Positions 57,331 through 64,000 of a stretch of DNA of 64,000 nucleotides are shown here, piece after piece. The notes below the pieces were generated by a model that worked only from the letters and a program-made list of their open reading frames with translations, was not told the origin of the DNA and ran no database searches. Origin of the DNA: Coenobita brevimanus (Eukaryota; Arthropoda; Malacostraca; Decapoda; Coenobitidae); assembly GCA_032717465.1 (NCBI GenBank), contig CM064632.1, positions 28,644,578-28,708,577 on the forward strand, read 5' to 3'. The first letter of the stretch is position 1, and every line of letters starts with the position of its first letter. The position numbers were made by a program, and so were the translations under genes.

Positions 57331-57686
57331 TTTTATTTAATTTTGAATAGGAAGTGTAGTGTGTACTGTGCATGTAGTTTGGTGTAGACAGAGAAATTTG
57401 TACTGGAGAGCATGCTGGCCTACTCTCTGTGTAACTGAGACACTGAAAAAGTTCAGCAAAGGGAGATGGTCAGTAACTAGTCCTGAGGGCTGATGAAACG
57501 GGAGCTCCAACACTCCCTGTCATCAGCTTTCCATCCACGTCGGGAGTACTGCCCTGCTCGACTGGTGCTACAGTCTACTCCTCTAAGACTGAACGTTAAA
57601 TCACTGTATTGGTGGGATACAGCATCAGGGTGCTGATGAAAGGAAGAGAGATTATTAAGCATGAGTGGCTCCGATAGTGTCTGATA

Positions 57687-57688
<2 letters not shown>

Positions 57689-57762
<74 letters not shown>
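57689..57762 (+). repeat. (TG)n(AG)n compound microsatellite
   Basis: TG to about 57726, then AG to about 57762. Confidence 0.96.
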
Positions 57763-57763
<1 letters not shown>

Positions 57764-58183
57764 CAGGTAGACAGCGAAACAGACATAGACAGACGGAAAG
57801 ACAAAATGCAAATTATGGATACTAAAGAGACAATGCAAAAAGTGAACATTAAAGGCTGTAGATAGACTGATAGACAGGCAGACCGACAGATAAGATAGAT
57901 AAACAAATAGATAGACATAGACATTATTCAGTTCGAGTGGCTGTGATGGAGTGTTTGTATAACTATCGGTGGATGGAACTGGTTGAGTGCGCTCCCTCTG
58001 ATTGTCACGGAATGGATTGCTGTAGCTAGTTCTTATAGTGTGTGTGTGTGTGTGTGTGTTGCTTCACTTTATATGTTTGTGTAAGAATGTATTGTTTCTG
58101 CAAATGGCACGAAAATATTCTCATTAATCTATATGTATCACTAAACCTCAGGGATTAAATTAGCAAGAATATAATAAGAAATA
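57763..58183. other. no gene seen; flank of the LTR element
   Basis: GACAGATAGATA-type patches (57860-57920) and a short TG array (58039-58060). The bases GAAATA directly precede the LTR and would form part of a target duplication, but the other flank is outside the window. Confidence 0.45.
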
Positions 58184-59226
58184 TGTCACGGGGTTTTTAT
58201 AATATCAGGGTAATTTTGATATAAATGGTTAAATATTATTTAAATTGATAACAATATTCAATAATATTGAAGAGCAGAGACAATGATTGTCTTGCTACAT
58301 CAAGCAACGATTACTTTACGCTGACTTGCTAAGATTCTCTAAGAACGAGAATTTATAAACTTTCTCAACAGTACACAGCAGAGACTAATTACTCACAATT
58401 GCTGAATTACTGTACTGTTAGCCTCTGGAGAAAGTTACCTCACCCCTGACAATAAATAACTAATACTAATAATAATAATATCAGGTTCTTGCTGATGCAT
58501 TAACTCCTGGCACAACGGATTTTAAGTTAATACAACAAGACTGGTCTAAGTACCAGTTATGAAAGCAAATGTTTATGCCAGCCAGGAGCTATATGGAAAA
58601 TAAGCTTAATTTGGATTAAATGAAACAAGATTTTACTTTACATTGAGCTCAAGAAAGGAACTGTTAAATTTATTAATCACAAAAAATAAATTTAACGTTA
58701 CAATTCAAATCAAATTAAATGAAATGCACTCACTCACTCACACAAAAGCTAAATACTTACGCCTAAAAAAAAAACCACCTTAATTAAACTCTTATAACTA
58801 GGGAAATGCAAGCAGGAAATACTATAGTCGATGAATGCTGCGTATCACCCAAGCTGAACTAGGATGGAAGTACTGAAGAACTGTGGAGTTTGGGTACTAG
58901 CTGACCTCACACTGCTAACACAGAACCTCTCTCTGTCGCAGCAACAACTGGACTGAGTAAGTCGTGGGAACAAAAGCGGAGCACTCGGCCGCATTTTTTT
59001 AACGGTCGAATGAGCGGGGGCGAACAATAAAAAACAATAGTATCGCTCAGTACAGCACTTAGTGACGTGCATTAAATCGGTCACCCCTGAAAACGGTGAC
59101 GAATGTTTTGAAAAGTATACTCCGAAATGGAGGGAGAAACGGTTAGCTGAGCGATACACAGTGAGTTTTCCACTAATAGTTTGTGGCTTCTCACAAAAGG
59201 GAAATGTTGCGAACTGATTCGTGACA
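58184..59226 (-). repeat. 3' LTR (complete, 1043 bp)
   Basis: Bounded by the short inverted termini TGTCACG (58184-58190) and CGTGACA (59220-59226). It matches 63021-64000 with fewer than about 25 differences by eye, including small indels in the AAAAAAAA run and in CTGAGTAAGTCG. A frame inside it (58845-59159) is carried in both LTRs and is not considered coding. Confidence 0.93.
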
Positions 59227-60371
59227 TTACGCCCTTACAAAGTTAAATTTTTTCCTTATGGGAAAAAATTTGTGGATATATATATATATGTACACATCCT
59301 AAGTCATTCGCACAAGATTCACACTGTGGTGTGTGTGCTATCCTGCTACAGGAGAAAGTCGCAGTCGCCAGTGAGCAAAAAAACCTCGTATTTACGTTAA
59401 TAGAATCAAGCTTGAGGGAAAAACTCCGTGACGATTGTGAAAATCCTGTACTCAGGTCAAACTGAGCGAAAGTTCGCTACATTTACATTAACAACTAATT
59501 GTTATGTAGTGTAGTGTATGTAATACAGGGTGTAGGTGTGACAGTTGTAGTGTAACTGTACCTACGTGTAAAATGACACAGTAATACAAATTTATAGTAA
59601 AATAATGATGACGAAGCAGAAGAGAAGGGGCGGCAGCATGCAACAGGAACGGCCAGCTGATCTGCACGGCAATGCTGCACCCACCAGCTACACCTGCGAA
59701 AGGAATTAAGGTGGAGTATCAAAACTGTTATTTCTGTCTCTCTCTCTCTTTTTGCCTAGCAATCAGTACTTATGTCATTATTAACCAGGAAACGTAATTC
59801 TTGAATTCACAAATTGCTTAGAACCCTTATAGCTTACTGGTTAACGCTTATTAACTAGGAAATGTGCCAATTCTTGAATTACTCAAATCTCTTAGAACGG
59901 GCAGTTTACTAGTTAACCTAACATTATTAACCAGGAAACGTGCCAGTTCTTGAATTCACAAATTGCTTAGAACGGGCGGTTTACTGGTTAACCTAACTCT
60001 ACACTTACGAGTAATACAGGAAGCTGAAAATCGCTACGCAATCTCGGGCAGGTCACGTTTTAACACCCACCGTGGGTGTGAACACTCATGTGGGTAATGT
60101 GCATTCTCTGGGAATCCTCAGAGAGGCCCACAGCTTGAGACATTCCACAAGGTAATTCATACACAGCCTCGGACTGTCTCTGCAAGGTTCTCAAACTTCC
60201 CCCTTAACTTATGGTATACATGTATGTACAAGCCCTGGATATACTGTGTCCTGTAGGGCCAACGAGTGAGACGTCTGGTCTACACTTTTAACTGGGAACC
60301 AGGCTGGTCCTTGGATTACTCAAATCTCTGAGGCCGCCTATTTACGGAACCCAGCATACAACAGTTGCTAG
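59227..60371 (-). other. untranslated interior between the polyprotein stop and the 3' LTR
   Basis: About 1.1 kb without a long frame. It contains three ~70-76-bp tandem units (59776-60000) with inverted ends and a fourth decayed one near 60293-60360, plus CACCCACCGTGGGTG, a perfect palindrome, at about 60066-60080. A polypyrimidine run (59739-59754, plus strand) would be polypurine in sense orientation but is not adjacent to the LTR. Confidence 0.7.
59776..60000 (-). repeat. three tandem units with covarying inverted ends
   Basis: Units open with TTAACCAG (59781), TTAACTAG (59851) and TTAACCAG (59927) and close with CTGGTTAA (59837), CTAGTTAA (59909) and CTGGTTAA (59984). In each unit the ends are exact inverse complements, enclosing 48-50 nt. 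The middle unit differs at the paired position in both arms. Confidence 0.85.
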
Positions 60372-62612
60372 TTAGTAAGCAGTTAGTAGGTGAGACATCA
60401 GGTCTACACCCACATTACCACTACCCTGTCTCTCAACTGACTCAGAGATTACAGGTGTGGTTAGAAATGGCACAGGAAGGACATGTCCCTGGTTAGTGGT
60501 GTTACTTTGACACACACCACAGGAACGGACAAAACTATCTATGTCTCGTCCCATCCCTGGCCAGAAAAAGTCAGCTCGGATACGGCCCTGGGCCTTCCTT
60601 TTGCCCATGTGACCTCCTGAGGCTGAACAATGACCCCATTGTAACACTGCTAGGCGGTACTTGGCGGGAACGACAAACTGCAGTCGAACCTCACCCTCGG
60701 GTGTTCGTGACTCACGGTAGAGCCGTCCTTGTTTACGAAGGAACTTGGCTCGACCTCCCCGTGAATACTTAATCACTCGACCCTTTTGTTTGTTCCGCAC
60801 GGTAGCAAGTGTCGGGTCAGAATGTTGTTCTTGCACAACAAGTTGGCTACACATCAGATCTTGCGACGATTCAATGATCACTGGGGTGACACAGTCTGGA
60901 GCCTCAGCCATGGCTCGTGTTACCGCAGCAGCCGAAGTCTGAGTAGCGTCATCGGAGCAACTATCCTTGACTCCATTAATATTTCCAATGATGAGTTCAA
61001 ATAAAGGTTCTGGCATGACAACTGCAAGTGTCATACCAGTATAAAATGGAGATGCCACCTGGATACATGCCTCAGGGAACAATCTCACTGATCCATCAAT
61101 AAGGCTTGCGTGGATCTGTCGACCTGTATACTGCTCAGGCCGAACTAAACTCTGCTTGACAGAGCAACCTGAGGAACCATTGTCTCTCAGGACCTTCACA
61201 GGAATATCTCCCACAAACCCTGGCTGTACAAGGAAGGTACTGTCACCTGTGGGAGGGCCTGTGGAGGAAGCAGCTAGCCACTCATGAGGCTGCTGAATTG
61301 ATGTGGCAAACATTGTGCCTTGAGGGTTATATTGGGAAGATGGAACATTGGCCATCTGTGGAGGGGGGTTCACTGTCACTGTGGGACTAGTGAACTGTGG
61401 GGAAGTACCCACACTGGTAGGGACGTGACCACCGTGCTGCTGCTGAGGAATGAAGGCTGCATTCGCTTCCTGCCTCTTTTGAGCTGGTGGTGAAAAAGTT
61501 TGTCCCAAAGGTCGATTGCGTGGCTGATACTGCTGCTGGTTAGGGTACTTGTTGTACCTCTTCCAAGCAGGCTGCTGTGTATTTTGCCCCTGGTCCTTCT
61601 GTGGTTTGCTTGGACCTTGACCATTACTCTGAGAACGGCCTTGGTGCTGGGATTCAGTCTGAGACGGCTTCCCAGACTTGGCAGTATCTTTTCTGCTCCA
61701 GGTGTTTTGCTTACGAGCTTGATACCCGTATGCAGTAAAGAATGCGTCAGCCTTCTCTACCATTTGGCTGGCATCTTTCACATGGCAGATCTTAAGCTGT
61801 GCTATGAGCTCAGCAGGCCACGACCTCTCTAGCTGTGTACGCAGCATAAGGTCAATTATCCCCTCACGCGTGGAAGGAGTTTCATCTTTCTCCATCCACT
61901 CATCTAGGTAAGCAGTAAGACGGTCGAGGAACTGAACAGCTGTCTCCTTGTCTTGGAGACGAGCTCGCATGAACTGAGCTTTGGCGTCGTCTACTGTGAG
62001 ACCATACGCCTTAATGAGTGCAGCTTTCATCACTTCATACGTGAGACTGTCTCCACGAATTCTGTGGAGAATATCGAGGGCAGGGCCCTCAAACAGGCTA
62101 AGAAACTGAAGCCGCTTAGCTGCATCATCGAGCTGGTAAAGCTGAGCCATGTTTTCAAATCGAGCTATGTATGGCTCGATTCGCTCGCCATCTTTGTATG
62201 GGGGAAGCTTGATGTGTGGGATCGCCATAACATGTGCAGGGAGAGCGCTCGTGGAGCTTGAACCAACTGCACCAGATGTGTCTGAAGCCAAGGAATCTCG
62301 CTTGAGCTTCAGCACTTCAAGTTCATATTTCTCGCGTGCTTCTCGCTCGGCACGTTCGTGTTCTCGTTCTTTGTCTCGCTGTTCACGCTCGTATTCGCGC
62401 TGTTCTCGCTCTTGTACTAGCTCGTGTTCGCGCTGTTGTCGCTCGTATTCGCGCTGTTCTCGCTCGTATTCGCGTTGTTCTCGCTCACGTTCACGAGCGT
62501 CTTTCTCACGTTCTTGCTCGTAATTAAACCGTGAGAGAACGTAACTCTGTATTTTCTCTGGGTCAGTGAGACCCATATCTTTAGCTTCCTGTACATAAGC
62601 ACTGGCTGCCAT
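60372..62612 (-). CDS. gag-protease-integrase(Zn) polyprotein of a non-autonomous LTR retrotransposon (746 aa)
   Basis: ATG at 62612 is the first in-frame start after the leader. Residues ~30-105 are an Arg/Glu-rich repeat (EREQREYER type), predicted coiled coil. Residues ~130-290 form a capsid-like gag domain of the SCAN/gypsy type (IKLPPYKDGERIEPYIARFE, LSLFEGPALDILHRI, DKETAVQFLDRL). A Gln/Asn/Pro-rich linker lacks a CCHC knuckle. At 470-500 is an aspartic protease motif, LRDNGSSGCS (Asp 477; DNG instead of DTG). Residues ~655-705 carry the integrase zinc-binding HHCC module (H...GGH...FFWPGMGRDI...CGVC). Then the frame stops. The order protease to HHCC without RT or RNase H implies an internal deletion in an ancestor, yet the frame is uninterrupted over 2.2 kb. 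Confidence 0.92.
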   Translation of the reverse strand: MAASAYVQEAKDMGLTDPEKIQSYVLSRFNYEQEREKDAREREREQREYEREQREYERQQREHELVQEREQREYEREQRDKEREHERAEREAREKYELEVLKLKRDSLASDTSGAVGSSSTSALPAHVMAIPHIKLPPYKDGERIEPYIARFENMAQLYQLDDAAKRLQFLSLFEGPALDILHRIRGDSLTYEVMKAALIKAYGLTVDDAKAQFMRARLQDKETAVQFLDRLTAYLDEWMEKDETPSTREGIIDLMLRTQLERSWPAELIAQLKICHVKDASQMVEKADAFFTAYGYQARKQNTWSRKDTAKSGKPSQTESQHQGRSQSNGQGPSKPQKDQGQNTQQPAWKRYNKYPNQQQYQPRNRPLGQTFSPPAQKRQEANAAFIPQQQHGGHVPTSVGTSPQFTSPTVTVNPPPQMANVPSSQYNPQGTMFATSIQQPHEWLAASSTGPPTGDSTFLVQPGFVGDIPVKVLRDNGSSGCSVKQSLVRPEQYTGRQIHASLIDGSVRLFPEACIQVASPFYTGMTLAVVMPEPLFELIIGNINGVKDSCSDDATQTSAAAVTRAMAEAPDCVTPVIIESSQDLMCSQLVVQEQHSDPTLATVRNKQKGRVIKYSRGGRAKFLRKQGRLYRESRTPEGEVRLQFVVPAKYRLAVLQWGHCSASGGHMGKRKAQGRIRADFFWPGMGRDIDSFVRSCGVCQSNTTNQGHVLPVPFLTTPVISESVERQGSGNVGVDLMSHLLTAY

Positions 62613-63003
62613 GGCGCTAATTTATTAAGCAAACGAAACTGAGCACTGACTGCTTCGCAGACGAATGCTAATAAACACAAGTAAAGAGTACAGACACAAG
62701 CTAGTGGTGACCAGTCTTATCCAGGTAACTGGCAAAGAATAAATCAAAAATGTAAATGACTGGGAAGACTCAATAATAAACACAATGGGTACGCCGACTT
62801 CCCAGGAGCGAATAAAATCATCTGGCGTTACCAAAAATAAACTAGAGTTAAGTACTCTATTGATTAATAAAGCAAAAACTCACTTGCTAAATTAACGGTA
62901 AACACCAGTAAACTTGTGCCTATAAACTTTAATTATAAATACCTAAATATGAATGAGTGAGCACTATCTCGTGAATAGCTTTAGAGCTAGGAGTTAATAT
63001 CCT

Positions 63004-63018
63004 GGAATGAGGTCGCCA
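63004..63018 (-). promoter_or_regulatory. putative tRNA primer-binding site
   Basis: In sense orientation, two bases after the end of the 5' LTR, TGGCGACCTCATTCC begins with TGG as expected for a site complementary to a tRNA 3' end. The first eight bases, TGGCGACC, recall the tRNA-Arg-type sites of some insect gypsy-group elements (from memory). Specificity is uncertain. Confidence 0.6.
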
Positions 63019-63020
63019 AT

Positions 63021-64000
63021 TGTCACGGGGTTTTTAAAATATCAGGGTAATTTTGATATAAATGGTTAAATATTATTTAAATTGATAACAATATTCAATA
63101 ATATTGAAGAGCAGAGCAATGATTGTCTTGCTACATCAAGCAACGATTACTTTACGCTGACTTGCTAAGATTCTCTAAGAACGAGAATTTATAAACTTTC
63201 TCAACAGTACACAGCAGAGACTAATTACTCACAATTGCTGAATTACTGTACTGTTAGCCTCTGGAGAAAGTTACATCACCCCTGACAATAAATAACTAAT
63301 ACTAATAATAATAATATCAGGTTCTTGCTGATGCATTAACTCCTGGCACAACGGATTTTAAGTTAATACAACAAGACTGGTCTAAGTACCAGTTATGAAA
63401 GCAAACGTTTATGCCAGCTAGGAGCTATATGGAAAATAAGCTTAATTTGGATTAAATGAAACAAGATTTTACTTTACATTGAGCTCAAGAAAGGAACTGT
63501 TAAATTTATTAATCACAAAAAATAAATTTAACGTTACAATTCAAATCAAATTAAATGAGACGCACTCACTCACTCACGCAATAGCTAAATACTTACGCCT
63601 AAAAAAAAAACACCTTAATTAAACTCTTATAACTAGGGAAATACAAGAAGGAAATACTATAGTCGATGAATGCTGCGTATCACCCAAGCTGAACTAGGAT
63701 GGAAGTACTGAAGAACTGTGGAGTTTGGGTACTAGCTGACCTCACACTGCTAACACAGGACCTCTCTCCGTCGCAGCAACAACTGGACTAAGTCGTGGGA
63801 ACAAAAGCGGAGCACTCGGCCGCATTTTTTTAACGGTCGAATGAGCAGGGGCGAACAATAAAAAACAATAGTATCGCTCAGTACAGCACTTAGTGACGTG
63901 CATTAAATCGGTCACCCCTGAAAACGGTGACGAATGTTTTGAAAAGTATACTCCGAAATGGAGGGAGAAACGGTTAGCTGAGCGATACACAGTGAGTTTT
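63021..64000 (-). repeat. 5' LTR (partial, runs off the window)
   Basis: Starts TGTCACGGGGTTTTTAAAAT and follows the 3' LTR to the last base; about 63 bp should lie beyond the window. In sense orientation it should carry the promoter, but I cannot assign a TATA box securely. Confidence 0.92.

Larger units (their letters stand above)
54272..57690 (-). mobile_element. CR1-like LINE family B, near full length, frameshifted
   Basis: In sense (minus) orientation it runs from a 5' region near 57690, through the endonuclease and RT, to a poly-A tail seen as the T-run 54272-54291. Fragments at 11889-12115 and 33066-33535 carry the same 3' end. Length changes near 56935 and 55501-55508 split the coding region. 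The 5' border abuts a TG/AG microsatellite; its exact position is uncertain. Confidence 0.9.
58184..64000 (-). mobile_element. Ty3/gypsy-like LTR retrotransposon lacking reverse transcriptase (right end outside window)
   Basis: Two nearly identical ~1.04-kb LTRs flank a 3.8-kb interior. The element is coded on the minus strand: 5' LTR from 63021 rightwards, primer-binding site 63004-63018, long frame 62612-60372, tandem hairpin units 59776-60000, 3' LTR 58184-59226. The frame has gag, protease and the integrase zinc-binding segment, but no reverse transcriptase, RNase H or integrase catalytic core. This is therefore a non-autonomous derivative. High LTR identity (about 98% by eye) means recent insertion. 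Confidence 0.9.

Noticed and set aside
58845..59159. 104-codon minus-strand frame, also present at 63742-63990
   Set aside because: Lies within the LTR and is shared simply because both LTRs are copies; the second copy is altered by an indel.
61953..62527. Plus-strand frames opposite the gag coiled coil (Ser/Arg-rich)
   Set aside because: Antisense shadows of the repetitive Arg/Glu codons in the gag frame.

Overview
This 64 kb window looks like repeat-dense nuclear DNA from an arthropod, most likely a decapod or other malacostracan crustacean. That placement is inference. It rests on very long dinucleotide arrays (TG, CA, AG, TA), several non-LTR retrotransposon lineages (I-like, CR1-like, RTE), degenerate TTAGG-type repeats and tRNA-derived SINEs. 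I see no convincing host protein-coding gene, rRNA or functional tRNA. Every long open frame belongs to a transposable element or is a low-complexity artefact of a microsatellite.

Layout. 1-3.1 kb: 3' part of an I-group LINE (reverse transcriptase plus RNase H) with a tandemly repeated 3' tail. 3.1-7.1 kb: AT-rich DNA with three copies of a dispersed repeat (here DR-A), a 39-bp minisatellite and a CAG/CAA/CTA array. 7.2-8.45 kb: 5'-truncated CR1-like LINE (family A), minus strand. 8.5-22 kb: microsatellites, RTE 3' ends at 10.7 and 15.5-16.4 kb, a tRNA-derived SINE at 17.4 kb, and degenerate ~0.95-kb repeat units (DR-B) at 12.3-14 and 20-22 kb that contain tRNA-like SINE heads. 22-36 kb: a 120-bp duplicated repeat, a polypurine block (25.6-26.9 kb), a GGGT-rich block (29.7-30.7 kb), a TTAGG-like patch (32.7 kb), a decayed LINE end (33.1-33.5 kb) and an AGGTCA-rich repeat interrupted by a TTAA-flanked MITE (35.4-35.7 kb). 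36.4-39.7 kb: a ~31-bp minisatellite split by an RTE insertion. 41-47.7 kb: SINE copies, a broken near-complete family-A LINE and a hAT-type MITE. 47.7-54 kb: degenerate tandem arrays and otherwise featureless sequence. 54.3-57.7 kb: a near full-length frameshifted CR1-like LINE (family B). 58.2-64 kb: an LTR retrotransposon with two nearly identical LTRs; its long frame carries gag, protease and an integrase zinc-binding segment but no reverse transcriptase.

How the parts relate. The LINEs would supply the reverse transcriptase that mobilises SINEs. The truncated copies share 3' ends with their longer relatives: family A at 7.3 and 43.7 kb, and family B at 11.9, 33.1 and 54.3 kb. The LTR element lacks its own polymerase, so it is probably non-autonomous and would depend on a relative elsewhere. 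Coordinates of degenerate repeats are read by eye and are approximate.
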